Source: Bacillus infantis NRRL B-14911
GTDB taxonomy: Bacteria; Bacillota; Bacilli; Bacillales; Cytobacillaceae
Reading direction: 5' to 3'
Assembly (NCBI RefSeq): GCF_000473245.1
Contig: NC_022524.1
Location: forward strand, 3,806,501 to 3,870,500
DNA: 64,000 nucleotides
Positions 33,955-43,168 of this stretch are shown one piece after another. The stretch's first letter is position 1, and every line of letters starts with the position of its first letter. A program made the translations under genes and the position numbers. Below the pieces are notes generated by a model that saw nothing but the letters and a program-made list of their open reading frames with translations, had not been told where the DNA came from and did not search any database.

Positions 33955-35022
33955 ATGAAAAATCTTGTCATACTTGGCGGAGGATATGGCGGCATGAGAG
34001 CTCTTGCCCGTCTGCTGCCAAACTCATTGCCGGAAGATACAAGCATTACACTGATTGACCGGGTACCTTACCACTGCCTTAAAACTGAATATTATGCACT
34101 AGCAGCAGGAACGATCTCTGATCAGCATGTCCGGGTTGCTTTCCCTGAGCATCCGCGCCTTAAGATTAAATATGGAGAAATCTCGGGGATCGACCTTGAA
34201 AAACAGCAGGTAAACCTGGCAAATGAAACTCCTGTTTCCTATGATGACCTTATCATTGGACTTGGATGCGAGGATAAGTACCATAATGTCCCTGGGGCAG
34301 ATGTACACACCTACAGCATCCAGACAATCGAAAAATCACGCCGCACTTATGAAACATTGAACAATCTGTCGCCGGGGTCTGTCGTTGCCATCGTTGGGGC
34401 AGGACTGAGCGGCGTTGAACTGGCATCCGAGCTGAATGAAAGCCGGCCGGATCTGAAAGTGAAGCTGTTTGACAGGGGAAATCATATTCTTTCCGCTTTC
34501 CCTGAAAGATTAAGCACTTATGTAGAAAATTGGTTTGACAATCACGGAGTGGAAATCATCAACAATTCCAACATTACCCGTGTAGAAGAAAACATCCTTT
34601 ATAACCATGACGAGCCCCTTCAGTGCGATGCCATTGTATGGACAGCAGGCATTCAGCCAAGCAAGGTTGTCCGTGACCTGCCGGTGGAAAAAGATGCACA
34701 GGGCCGTGTCGTGCTTACCAAGCACCATAACATTCCCGGCAATGAACATGTGTATGTTGTAGGAGACTGCGCAAGCCTGCCGCATGCACCAAGTGCACAG
34801 CTTGCCGAAGGCCAGGCAGAACAAATTGTCCAGATCCTCCTGAAGCGCTGGAAAGGCGAAGAGCTGCCAGAATCCCTGCCGGTCATCAAGCTGAAAGGCG
34901 TCCTTGGCTCACTCGGCAAAAAGCATGGCTTCGGCCTTGTCGCCGAAAGACCGATCACAGGCCGCGTCGCCAGACTGCTTAAATCCGGAATTTTATGGAT
35001 GTACAAATATCATAATGGCTGA
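33955..35022 (+). CDS. yutJ: NADH dehydrogenase-like flavoprotein YutJ
   Basis: A 355-residue FAD/NAD-dependent oxidoreductase related to NDH-2. Motifs: GGGYGGMRAL (FAD), VAIVGAGLSGVELASEL (NAD) and VVGDCASLPHAPSAQLAEGQAEQ (read in parts; C-terminal FAD motif). Very close in pattern and equal in length to B. subtilis YutJ. Start at ATG 33955 behind AAAGGGG; a TTG at 33949 is less likely. The electron acceptor is not established. It is the second NDH-2-like gene in the window after yumB. Confidence 0.93.
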   Translation: MKNLVILGGGYGGMRALARLLPNSLPEDTSITLIDRVPYHCLKTEYYALAAGTISDQHVRVAFPEHPRLKIKYGEISGIDLEKQQVNLANETPVSYDDLIIGLGCEDKYHNVPGADVHTYSIQTIEKSRRTYETLNNLSPGSVVAIVGAGLSGVELASELNESRPDLKVKLFDRGNHILSAFPERLSTYVENWFDNHGVEIINNSNITRVEENILYNHDEPLQCDAIVWTAGIQPSKVVRDLPVEKDAQGRVVLTKHHNIPGNEHVYVVGDCASLPHAPSAQLAEGQAEQIVQILLKRWKGEELPESLPVIKLKGVLGSLGKKHGFGLVAERPITGRVARLLKSGILWMYKYHNG

Positions 35023-35032
35023 TCAAGCAAAG

Positions 35033-35070
35033 CAAAGGAGTACGGATGGAAGATCCGTACTCCTTTTTAA
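35033..35070 (+). terminator. Terminator of yutJ
   Basis: A 14-bp perfect stem AAAGGAGTACGGAT (35034-35047 with 35053-35066), followed by T residues. Confidence 0.95.
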
Positions 35071-35164
35071 CTTAAATGTGAATGTATAACTGACCTTATT
35101 TATAGATCTGAAAAATGCCACAGAGTGCAGAATCTCTGTCATTCAATTCAAAGCCGATTGAATG

Positions 35165-36465
35165 AAGTGTGCCTGGAACGGAATCACCAGTCTCATTTAA
35201 CAATTTATAACGAAGAGACGTTAAGATAAGCGACCTTCCTTTTTTATTTGAATGACCTAATTAGGAAAGGGGAATTGCCCAATTAATTTTCAGAACCTGG
35301 TGATTGGAGTGCAAGGCACGCAGACTCCTGCGGGATTGAAGCGGCAGAGCTGAGACCCCGCAGGAGCTTACTCTGAGGAGGCTCAGCGCCGCCCCGCGGA
35401 AAGCGAAGTGCCTGGAATGGAAATCACCAGTCCCCATTTAGGAGGATATCTCATTCAGATGGATTAGAGGATTGCCCAAAATTTTGGAGACCTGTTGATT
35501 GCAGTGGAAGGCACGAAGACTCCTGCGGGATTGAAGCGGCAGTGCTGAGACCCCGCAGGAGCTTGCTCTGAGGAGGCTCAGCGTCGCCCCGCGGAAAGCG
35601 GAGTGCCTGGAAGATTTAACAATTAATAACGAAGAGACGTTAAGATAAGCGACCTTCCTTTTTTATTTGAATGACCTAATTAGGAAAGGGGAATTGCCCA
35701 ATTAATTTTCAGAACCTGTTGATTGGAGTGCAAGGCACGCAGACTCCTGCGGGATTGAAGCGGCAGAGCTGAGACCCCGCAGGAGGTACGACGAGGAAGC
35801 TCAGCGCCGCCCCGCGGAAAGCGAAGTGCCTGGAACGGAAATTAAAAGACACCATTTAGGAGGATATCTCATTCAGATGGATTAGAGGATTGCCCAAAAA
35901 TTTTAGAGACCTGTTGATTGCAGTGGAAGGCACGAAGACTCCTGCGGGATTGAAGCGGCAATGCTGAGACCCCGCAGGAGCTTGCTCTGAGGAGGCTCAG
36001 CGTCGCCCCGCGGAAAGCGGAGTGCCTGGAAGATTTAACAATTAATAACGAAGAGACGTTAAGATAAGCGACCTTCCCCTTTTATTTGAATGACCTAATT
36101 AGGAAAGGGGAAATGCCCAATTAATTTTCAGAACCTGGTGATTGGAGTGCAAGGCACGCAGACTCCTGCGGGATTGAAGCGGCAGAGCTGAGACCCCGCA
36201 GGAACTTGCTCTGAGGAGGCTCAGCGCCGCCCCGCGGAAAGCGGAGTGCCTGGAACGGAAATCACCAGTCCCCATTTAGGAGGATATCTCATTCAGATGG
36301 ATTAGAGAATTGCCCAAAATTTTAGAGACCTGTTGATTGCAGTGGAAGGCACGCAGACTCCTGCGGGACTGCAGCGGCAATGCTGAGACCCCGCAGGAGC
36401 TTGCTCTGAGGAGGCTCAGCGTCGCCCCGCGGAAAGCGGAGTGCCTGGAACGGAGATCAACAGCC
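35165..36465. repeat. Triple tandem 419-bp repeat carrying six GC-rich palindromic elements
   Basis: The marker CGAAGAGACG recurs at 35211, 35630 and 36049, an exact 419-bp period. Each unit holds two about 115-bp elements bounded by an outer inverted pair (AAGGCACG / GTGCCT) and containing CTCCTGCGGG paired with CCCGCAGGAG. The six elements lie near 35302-35418, 35496-35612, 35721-35838, 35916-36031, 36140-36257 and 36335-36451. Two variants alternate (TGCAAGGCACGCAGA and TGGAAGGCACGAAGA). A truncated end precedes the first unit at 35165-35190. There is no open frame or transposase. Confidence 0.93.
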
Positions 36466-36495
36466 CCCATTCAATACCATTTTTCGTATTTTCAA

Positions 36496-36538
36496 ACAAA
36501 AAAGCGAGCCAGATTCAGAAATCCCGGCTCGCTTTTTC
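36496..36538 (-). terminator. Terminator of yuzD
   Basis: An 11-bp stem AAAAGCGAGCC (36500-36510 with 36526-36536), with six T residues on the reverse strand, at the end of yuzD. Confidence 0.9.
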
Positions 36539-36542
36539 CTAT

Positions 36543-36872
36543 TCATGAAGCTGGCGTGTAACCGCAGTCCTCCATCTTGGCAAAAATCGTTTTCAGCTTC
36601 GGATTGCCCTCACCGACCACTTCATCGCCGATCAAAACGACCGGATAAAACATATCCTCCTCAATCACCCGCATCGCAAAGTCCCTCTTTGCCTCATCAT
36701 CAGGAGGATTATGTATATCCACATAACTGATGGAAAAAGGCTGATCAGCAAACTTCCGGCTGACCGCAGCCTCCAGCCATTCATACGTCTCTTTAGATGA
36801 TGGCAGATTCACACAGCTTGGGCATAACTGCTCTGCCCCGTATACAACGATTTCAACTGACCTTCTGTCCAT
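36543..36872 (-). CDS. yuzD: Thioredoxin-like DUF1462 protein YuzD
   Basis: A 109-residue cytosolic protein of the YuzD/DUF1462 family. The N-terminal VVYGAEQLCPSCVNLPS has a thioredoxin-like CPSC pair (C17, C20). ISYVDIHNPPDD and a cis-Pro-like FYPVVLIGDEVVGEG complete a glutaredoxin-style fold. Likely redox active, partner unknown. Start ATG 36872 is 5 bases after AAAGGGGTGG; a GTG at 36881 sits inside that site. Divergent from yutI, as in B. subtilis. Confidence 0.9.
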   Translation of the reverse strand: MDRRSVEIVVYGAEQLCPSCVNLPSSKETYEWLEAAVSRKFADQPFSISYVDIHNPPDDEAKRDFAMRVIEEDMFYPVVLIGDEVVGEGNPKLKTIFAKMEDCGYTPAS

Positions 36873-37019
36873 TTTTTCCACCCCTTTATGTCTATTTTAA
36901 CTGATGGAAGTTTAATATTCATATAGAAAAAAAATTAACGATTATTGGATTTGGGGATTGGGGAATAGATTTTTGGCTCGACAGTGATTATAATAAGAGT
37001 AGGAAAGGAGTCGATTTTA

Positions 37020-37253
37020 ATGGAACAAGATATCATTTCAGATGTTCAGGAAGTATTAGATAAATTGCGTCCGTTTCTTCTTCGCGATGGAGGAGACTGT
37101 GAATTGGTTGATGTAGAAGATGGCATTGTTAAGCTTCGTTTGCTTGGAGCTTGCGGCAGCTGCCCTAGTTCAACCATTACTTTAAAAGCAGGGATTGAAC
37201 GTGCTCTTTTAGAAGAAGTTCCTGGAGTTGTCGAAGTAGAACAGGTATTCTAA
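37020..37253 (+). CDS. yutI: NifU-like Fe-S protein YutI
   Basis: A 77-residue protein equal to the NifU C-terminal (Nfu) domain. The CGSCPSS motif (C45, C48) binds a [4Fe-4S] cluster between two monomers for delivery to target proteins. [23 protein letters not shown] is the usual N-terminus. ATG at 37020 is chosen over 36984 because GGAAAGGAG lies 8 bases upstream. A TATAAT at 36989-36994 is a plausible -10 with poor -35. It is separated from yutM by 5 kb but belongs to the same Fe-S theme. Confidence 0.93.
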   Translation: MEQDIISDVQEVLDKLRPFLLRDGGDCELVDVEDGIVKLRLLGACGSCPSSTITLKAGIERALLEEVPGVVEVEQVF

Positions 37254-37267
37254 GAAATTCCAATAAT

Positions 37268-37303
37268 AAAGCGATCACGCCTCGGGCGGATCGCTTTTTT
37301 TTA
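37268..37303. terminator. Terminator shared by yutI and thrB
   Basis: Stem AAAGCGATC ... GATCGCTTT with inner GC pairing and eight T residues, between the convergent yutI and thrB stops. Confidence 0.92.
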
Positions 37304-37325
37304 TGGGAATCTCAGCTCTTGCATA

Positions 37326-38243
37326 TTAACGGCCTGAAACTGCATGCCGGGATACTGTACTGCCCTTTTGATCAATGGATAAGCGCAGCACATCCATCTG
37401 CGGCAGTATCCTGCTGAGAGCATCTGCAGCTTGATCTCCCTTTTCAGGGGCAATGAAGCAAACCACTGCAGGCCCCGCTCCGCTCAAGGCGGTTCCGAAG
37501 ACGCCAAGAGCTGCTGCTTTCTCTTCAATCATGTCAAGATGGGGAACAAGCTTCCTCCTGTAGGGCTGGTGATACAAATCTTTCTGCATCATCTTCCCAG
37601 CCAGCTCATAATTGCCCTGAAGAAGAGCAGCAATGAGTAGATTGGCCGCAGCGCCGGCCTGAACCGACTCCTGGTGGGTCAAGCTTGCCGGAAGAGCCCC
37701 CCTCGATTCTTTTGTCAGCAGCTCCTCCTGGGGAACGACTGCCAGCACCTCAATGCCAAGATGTTGGAAAGCGGCTGCCAGCACCTCTTCCCCTGTCTGA
37801 TAACCAATCACCAGCCCGCCAAAGAGAGAGGCCCCCACATTGTCCGGATGCCCCTCCATCCGCCCTGCGATGGACAGCTTTTCATGCCGGGAAAGCCCTA
37901 AGCCGCATAACGAGTCAGCCAGTTCAATACCGGCGACAATGGCTGCTCCGCTTGAACCAAGCCCCCTGGCCAGGGGAATGTCGCTTTTCACCCTTAAAAT
38001 ACAGGGCGGGAGATCCGCTGAATAATGTTCGGCTGCCTTCTTTGCAGCCTGGACAATCAGATGCCGGCTGTCCCTTGGGAAGCCCTCCAGGCAGCTGCTT
38101 TCAGGCACGACCTCCCATTGGCCGGCACGCTCTGCTTCAACCGTCAAATATAGACTCAGGGCAAGGCCGACAGAATCAAAGCCAGGCCCAAGATTGGCCG
38201 TACTTGCCGGCACCCTGATGGTAAGCATCTCTCCCTCCATCAT
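37326..38243 (-). CDS. thrB: Homoserine kinase
   Basis: A 305-residue GHMP-family kinase that phosphorylates L-homoserine with ATP, the step before threonine synthase. Motifs: [16 protein letters not shown] near the start, the ATP-binding [16 protein letters not shown], and [15 protein letters not shown] near the C-terminus. Two starts are possible. The ATG at 38243 overlaps the thrC stop as ATGA and keeps a family-like EGEM N-terminus; the ATG at 38228 has a GGAGGGAG site 4 bases upstream. Last gene of the hom-thrC-thrB operon. Confidence 0.95.
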   Translation of the reverse strand: MMEGEMLTIRVPASTANLGPGFDSVGLALSLYLTVEAERAGQWEVVPESSCLEGFPRDSRHLIVQAAKKAAEHYSADLPPCILRVKSDIPLARGLGSSGAAIVAGIELADSLCGLGLSRHEKLSIAGRMEGHPDNVGASLFGGLVIGYQTGEEVLAAAFQHLGIEVLAVVPQEELLTKESRGALPASLTHQESVQAGAAANLLIAALLQGNYELAGKMMQKDLYHQPYRRKLVPHLDMIEEKAAALGVFGTALSGAGPAVVCFIAPEKGDQAADALSRILPQMDVLRLSIDQKGSTVSRHAVSGR

Positions 38244-39301
38244 GTATGCACGGCTCCCCTGATATGGCCCGCAACCGCTTCAAGCTCGTTTGGAAGAAGG
38301 ATCGGCTTCACAAGGCTTGTATCGATTGCGGTGTTCGGATCTTTCAGCCCGTTCCCTGTAAGAACTGCAACAACTCTGCTGCCATGCGGTATTTCCCCTT
38401 GGCGCAGCTTTTTATAGATGCCGGCCAGCGATGCACAGGAAGCCGGCTCTGCAAAAATGCCCTCTGAAGCTGCAAGCTTGCGGTATGCCCCAAGGATTTC
38501 CGTATCGCTGACTTCATCGATTTTCCCTTCTGACTCGTCCCTCGCATCCACGGCCAGCTGCCAGCTCGCCGGGTTTCCGATCCTGATGGCGGTAGCGATT
38601 GTTTCGGGCTCTGCAAAGATTCTGTCATGGACAATGGCCGCCGCCCCTTCCGCCTCAAAGCCAAACATCCTTGGAAGGCCGGTCTGTTTTGCGCGGTTGT
38701 ACTCTTTAAAGCCTTTCCAGTAGGCACTGATATTTCCGGCATTGCCTACAGGGATTGCGAGAATATCAGGGGCACTCCCAAGCTGGTCGCAAATCTCGAA
38801 GGCAGCCGTTTTCTGCCCTTCCAGCCTGTATGGATTGACAGAATTCACAAGAGTGACAGGCTCCGTTTCGCTGATGCTGCGGACCATGGCAAGAGCCTCG
38901 TCAAAATTGCCTTCAATTGATATAATTTCCGCTCCGTACATGATTGCCTGTGCAAGCTTACCCATGGCAATCTTGCCTTCAGGAATGACAACTATGCATC
39001 TCATCCCGGCCCTTGCCGCATATGCTGCCGCTGCGGCAGATGTATTCCCTGTTGATGCACAAATGACCGTACTGCTGCCGGCTTCCTTTGCTTTGGCAAC
39101 AGCCATGACCATGCCGCGGTCCTTGAATGAGCCGGTCGGATTGCTGCCCTCCGTTTTCACATACAGTTCGATGCCCCATTCCTGGGATATCCGGTTCAGC
39201 TTGATCAGCGGTGTATTGCCTTCATTTAGGGAGAGCATCGGTGTTTCATCATTCACCGGCAGATATTCCTTGTAGGCAGACAAAAGTCCTTCCCATCGCA
39301 T
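38240..39301 (-). CDS. thrC: Threonine synthase
   Basis: A 353-residue PLP enzyme that converts O-phosphohomoserine to threonine. The PLP lysine is K60 in [28 protein letters not shown] and [14 protein letters not shown] bind the phosphate groups. Short Bacillus-type form, without the plant-like N-terminal extension. The ATG overlaps the hom stop as ATGA, and the gene end overlaps or adjoins thrB, so the three genes are coupled. Confidence 0.97.
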   Translation of the reverse strand: MRWEGLLSAYKEYLPVNDETPMLSLNEGNTPLIKLNRISQEWGIELYVKTEGSNPTGSFKDRGMVMAVAKAKEAGSSTVICASTGNTSAAAAAYAARAGMRCIVVIPEGKIAMGKLAQAIMYGAEIISIEGNFDEALAMVRSISETEPVTLVNSVNPYRLEGQKTAAFEICDQLGSAPDILAIPVGNAGNISAYWKGFKEYNRAKQTGLPRMFGFEAEGAAAIVHDRIFAEPETIATAIRIGNPASWQLAVDARDESEGKIDEVSDTEILGAYRKLAASEGIFAEPASCASLAGIYKKLRQGEIPHGSRVVAVLTGNGLKDPNTAIDTSLVKPILLPNELEAVAGHIRGAVHT

Positions 39302-40596
39302 CAGCTTCCACTCCCCTCTACTCTGTATGAGCTCTCAATCGTTTTTACAGCAGGCAGGTCCTCTAAGCTGGACAGGATGTCCTCATAATCCTTCAAAGAA
39401 GATTGATGGGTGACGAGGACGATTTCGGCCAGCCCCTTTTCTTCCACAGGCAGCTGCAGGATTTTTTCAAGACTGACGGAATGCTTGGAAAAAATAGATG
39501 TCAATTCGCCAAAGACACCCACTTCATCTTTAACATGAAGCCGCAGGAAGTATTTAGAGTATATTTCGGACGGGTCTTTAAGCTTCTTCGGATACTGCGG
39601 GCTGACAGCGCTCTTCCCGTTAACGCCCAGCCTCAGATTTTTCATGACACCGACAAGGTCCGAGACAACTGCTGTAGCAGTCGGCAGGCTCCCTGCACCA
39701 GGGCCGTAAAACATCGTTTCTCCAACCGCTTCCCCGTATACATAGACTGCATTATACTCATTATTCACCCCGGCAAGCGGATGGGATTCTGCCAAAAGCG
39801 CCGGCTGTACGCTGACCTCAACCTTCTCCCCTTCGCGGTGGGCAATGCCGATCAGCTTCATAATATAGCCGAGCTGCTTTCCGTACTGCAGATCTTCTTC
39901 CGTTACCCCTGTGATTCCTTTTACTTTCACATCAACCAGATCAACTTTCATCGAAAAGCCGAGTGTGGCCAGGATCGCCATTTTCCTTGCAGCATCCAGC
40001 CCCTCCACATCTGAGGTCGGGTCGCTTTCGGCGTATCCGAGCTCCTGGGCTTCCTTCAGCACATCTTCATAGGCGCTGCCATCCTGGCTCATCTTCGTTA
40101 GAATATAATTGGTTGTCCCATTAACGATGCCCATCATTTTAGTTATCCGGTCAGAGGCCAATCCATCTGCAAGCCCTCTTAAAATAGGGATTCCCCCGGC
40201 AACACTGGCTTCATAAAACAAATCGCAGCCATTTTCTGAAGCAGCAGTCAAAAGCTCTGAACCGTACAATGCCATTAAATCTTTATTGGCTGTTACAATA
40301 TGCTTTTTATTCGCAAGCGCCTTAAGGAGATGCTTCCTTGTATCCTCAATCCCCCCCATGACCTCAATGATAATATCGATATCCGGATTATCAATAATTT
40401 CCTCCGGGCTTCCTGTGAGCAGGGAGGCTTCAATATCCACTTCGCGCTGCTTATTCAAATCCTGCACCAGCACTTTTTTAACCTCAACCGGACAGCCTAC
40501 CTGATGCATCAGCTTATCCTGGTGGTTTTTAATGATTTTCACAACACCTGATCCGACAGTTCCCAATCCTAACAACCCAACTGAAATAGCTTCCAC
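39301..40596 (-). CDS. hom: Homoserine dehydrogenase
   Basis: A 431-residue NAD(P)H-dependent enzyme that reduces aspartate semialdehyde to homoserine, the branch point to threonine and methionine. N-terminal Rossmann motif GLGTVGSG (10-17); catalytic region with the [11 protein letters not shown] lysines; [14 protein letters not shown]; and a C-terminal ACT domain (about 350-425) for feedback control by threonine. GTG start at 40596 behind GAGGGGG at 7-base spacing. First gene of the threonine operon, with a strong promoter about 60 bases upstream. Confidence 0.97.
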   Translation of the reverse strand: MEAISVGLLGLGTVGSGVVKIIKNHQDKLMHQVGCPVEVKKVLVQDLNKQREVDIEASLLTGSPEEIIDNPDIDIIIEVMGGIEDTRKHLLKALANKKHIVTANKDLMALYGSELLTAASENGCDLFYEASVAGGIPILRGLADGLASDRITKMMGIVNGTTNYILTKMSQDGSAYEDVLKEAQELGYAESDPTSDVEGLDAARKMAILATLGFSMKVDLVDVKVKGITGVTEEDLQYGKQLGYIMKLIGIAHREGEKVEVSVQPALLAESHPLAGVNNEYNAVYVYGEAVGETMFYGPGAGSLPTATAVVSDLVGVMKNLRLGVNGKSAVSPQYPKKLKDPSEIYSKYFLRLHVKDEVGVFGELTSIFSKHSVSLEKILQLPVEEKGLAEIVLVTHQSSLKDYEDILSSLEDLPAVKTIESSYRVEGSGS

Positions 40597-40654
40597 TCTA
40601 TATCCCCCTCACCGTTGTTCTTTTTAGGTGTACATTTGTATTTGTATAGTAGAC

Positions 40655-40683
40655 ATTATAGAATTTGGCAGATAATTTTACAA
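40655..40683 (-). promoter_or_regulatory. Sigma-A promoter of the hom-thrC-thrB operon
   Basis: Reverse-strand TTGTAA, exactly 17 bases, TATAAT, giving a leader of about 50 bases. No T-box or leader-peptide attenuator was seen. Confidence 0.85.
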
Positions 40684-40857
40684 TAGGGAATATTCAGAAC
40701 TATATTTGTGGAATCGCTTACTGTGCTGAGACTGTAAGTGTTTGGCGATTTGAGATTTTTTCTTTTAGACGAAGGCTGTGTAGTGGATTATAGCTTACAT
40801 GGATGAGAAACCTAAGGCATGTTGCCCCCTGTCCATGACACTAGGATTTTCGCTCTG

Positions 40858-41950
40858 TCATGTAAGGGACTTTTTCGGTATACATGTCATGTGCTTTTTT
40901 CGCTCGGTCATGTATCTAGTGACTCCTCCCGGATACATAACACCTCCATTTTTTACTTGGTCATGTATCCAGTAGCCTTTTCGGGATACATGACACCCGT
41001 TTTTTTTGCTCGACCATGTATCCAGTGACTCCTCCCGGATACATGACACCTCCATTTTTTACTTGGTCATGTATCCAGTAGCTTTTTCGGGGTACATGAC
41101 ACCCGTTTTTTTCGCTCGGTCATGTATCCAGTGGCTCCTCCCGGATACATGACACATCCATTTTTTACTTGGTCATGTATCCAGTAGCCTTTTCGGGATA
41201 CATGACACCTCCATTTTTTTCTTGGTCATGTATCCAGTAGCCTTTTCGGGATACATGACACCCGTTTTTTTCGCTCGGTCATGTATCCAGTGACTCCTCC
41301 CGGATACATGACACCTCCATTTTTTACTCCATCATGTATCCAGTAGCTTTTTCGGGGTACATGACACCCGTTTTTTTCGCTCGACCATGTATCCAGTGAC
41401 TCCTCCCGGATACACGACACCTCCATTTTTTACTTGGTCATGTATCTAGTAGCCTTTTCGGGATACATGACACCCGTTTTTTTCGCTCGACCATGTATCC
41501 AGTGACTCCTCCCGGATACATGACACCTCCATCTTTTACTCCGTCATGTATCCAGTAGCTTTTTCGGGGTACATGACACCCGTTTTTTTCGCTCGGTCAT
41601 GTATCCAGTGACTCCTCCCGGATACATGACACCTCTATTTTTTACTCCATCATGTATCCAGTAGCTTTTTCGGGGTACATGACACCCGTTTTTTTCGCTC
41701 GGTCATGTATCCAGTGACTCCTCCCGGATACATGACACCTCCATTTTTTACTCCATCATGTATCCAGTAGCTTTTTCGGGGTACATGACACCCGTTTTTT
41801 TCGCTCGGTCATGTATCCAGTGGCTCCTCCCGGATACATGACACCTCCATTTTTTACTCGATCATGTATCCAGTAGCTTTTTTGGGATACATGACATCCG
41901 CTTTTTTCGCTCGGTCATGTGTCCAGTGGCTCCTCCCGGATACACGACAT
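40858..41950. repeat. Tandem array of about 21 copies of a 53-bp hairpin unit
   Basis: Units start at 40858 (degenerate), 40908, 40961, 41014, 41067, 41120, 41173, 41226 and so on to 41915, an almost invariant 53-bp period. Each holds TCATGTATCC paired with GGATACATGA, a 12-13 base loop, then a fixed spacer and a T6-T8 tract. Two unit types alternate (A: loop AGTGACTCCTCCC, tract after CACCTCCA; B: loop AGTAGCTTTTTC, tract after CACCCG) with one B-B break at 41173/41226. The array nearly fills the 1.5-kb gap between hom and the hydroxyacid dehydrogenase gene; nothing coding is evident. Confidence 0.97.
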
Positions 41951-42057
41951 TGAAATTCATGATCTGACTTACCCCTGACAATCGTATGGAAACACCAGCC
42001 TGTATCTCCGCCAATAGCAATATCCCCCTCCGCAGCCCGGCCACTCCTCCACTAAAC

Positions 42058-42084
42058 CAAAAGCCCGGCAAAAAGCCGGGCCTC
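42058..42084 (-). terminator. Terminator of the 2-hydroxyacid dehydrogenase gene
   Basis: Stem GCCCGGC (42063-42069) with GCCGGGC (42075-42081) and a short T-run on the reverse strand. Confidence 0.78.
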
Positions 42085-42093
42085 CTTCAATCA

Positions 42094-43059
42094 TTAAATA
42101 TGTACCGGCGTTTTTGCCTGCTTGCCTGATAAAACAAGATTGATGTTTTCGGCGCAAAGCCTGGCCATCTCCATTCTGGTTTCCGTGCTGGAGCTGCCGA
42201 TATGCGGAAGGGCGACAACATTGGACAGACTGAGGAGAGGATGGTCCTTTCCAATTGGTTCTTTTACAAAGACGTCAAGCCCGGCTCCGCTGATTTCCCC
42301 ATCAAGAAGAGCACGGTAAAGTGCGTCTTCATCCACAATGGCGCCGCGGCCTGCATTAATGAAAATGGCGGAGTTCTTCATTCTTCGGAAGGCCTCTTCG
42401 GTGAAAAGATTTTTCGTCGACTCATTCAGCGGTGCAAGGCATACAACATAATCCGACTGCTCGCACAGCTCCTCGAATGAAGCGTAGACAGCTCCGAGCT
42501 TTTCTTCCGCCTCAGGCCTTCTTGATCTGTTATGATAAAGGATGTTCATGTCAAAGCCTTTTGCCCGCTTTGCCACAGCCTGGCCGATATTCCCCATTCC
42601 AACAATCCCGATGGTCTTATGATGGATATCCTGGCCGGCAAGAAGGAGCGGACTCCAGCTCTTCCATTTCCCCTCTTTCACATATTCTGCGCTTTCCGTG
42701 ATCCTCCGGGCTGCCGCCATTAATAAAGCAAAGGTCAGATCAGCTGTAGTATCAGTAAGCACATCAGGGGTATTCGCCACAGTGATCCCTTTTTCCGCTG
42801 CAGCCTTCACATCAATATTGTCATAACCGACTGCAAGGTTGGCTACAACCTTCAATCGGTGCGCTTCCGCCAGCAAATCACCATCTATGGAATCTGAAAG
42901 CATCGTAAGCAGCGCCGATGCCTCTTTAGCCTTTTCCCTGAGAACCTCAGCCGGAACAGGTATGTCTTCCTTATCCCACATCTCCACATGATAATGCTCT
43001 TTTAAGCCGGAAATCGTTTCTTCCGGCAGCTTTCTTGTAATATACACTCTATCCTTCAT
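42094..43059 (-). CDS. D-2-hydroxyacid dehydrogenase (glyoxylate/hydroxypyruvate/2-ketogluconate reductase type)
   Basis: A 321-residue NAD(P)-dependent D-isomer-specific dehydrogenase. Motifs: ANLAVGYDNIDV, the nucleotide-binding GIVGMGNIGQAVAKR with an arginine-rich HNRSRRPEAE after it that suggests NADPH preference, INAGRGAIVDE (substrate-binding Arg), and the catalytic His in LPHIGSSSTETR. Closest in style to Bacillus YvcT/GyaR reductases. ATG at 43059 follows GGGAGG at 10 bases; TTG at 43062 is the alternative. Not part of the usual hom-yutH neighbourhood, so probably a lineage-specific insertion; the repeat array begins just beyond its 3' end. Confidence 0.9.
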   Translation of the reverse strand: MKDRVYITRKLPEETISGLKEHYHVEMWDKEDIPVPAEVLREKAKEASALLTMLSDSIDGDLLAEAHRLKVVANLAVGYDNIDVKAAAEKGITVANTPDVLTDTTADLTFALLMAAARRITESAEYVKEGKWKSWSPLLLAGQDIHHKTIGIVGMGNIGQAVAKRAKGFDMNILYHNRSRRPEAEEKLGAVYASFEELCEQSDYVVCLAPLNESTKNLFTEEAFRRMKNSAIFINAGRGAIVDEDALYRALLDGEISGAGLDVFVKEPIGKDHPLLSLSNVVALPHIGSSSTETRMEMARLCAENINLVLSGKQAKTPVHI

Positions 43060-43168
43060 CAATCATATGCCTCCCAGCAGTTTGCCGTAAAAGTTCAGTA
43101 CCTCCCCATTATAAAAGGAAGAAATGGCAATTCAAAGGAAAAGCCCTTTCACAGCCCTGCTGAGTCCG

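Noticed and set aside
35165-36465. Insertion sequence or MITE with transposase
   Set aside because: No transposase frame and no clear target-site duplications; described only as repeat elements.
37685-38218. 177-codon forward frame in thrB
   Set aside because: Opposite strand of homoserine kinase; biased Pro/Gln/Arg composition typical of a shadow frame.
38742-39275. 177-codon forward frame in thrC
   Set aside because: Opposite strand of threonine synthase motifs; no ribosome site.
40597-40720. T-box or threonine attenuator before hom
   Set aside because: The leader is only about 50 bases, with no T-box sequence, leader peptide or terminator hairpin.
40858-41950. CRISPR array
   Set aside because: There are no unique spacers between repeats; the whole unit is conserved, and no cas genes are near.
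40858-42071. Reverse-strand reading frames of 62-69 codons inside the 53-bp array
   Set aside because: They arise from the repeat itself, differ in frame from unit to unit because 53 is not a multiple of three, and end arbitrarily. Only the short repeated 27-codon frame is mentioned, as an observation.
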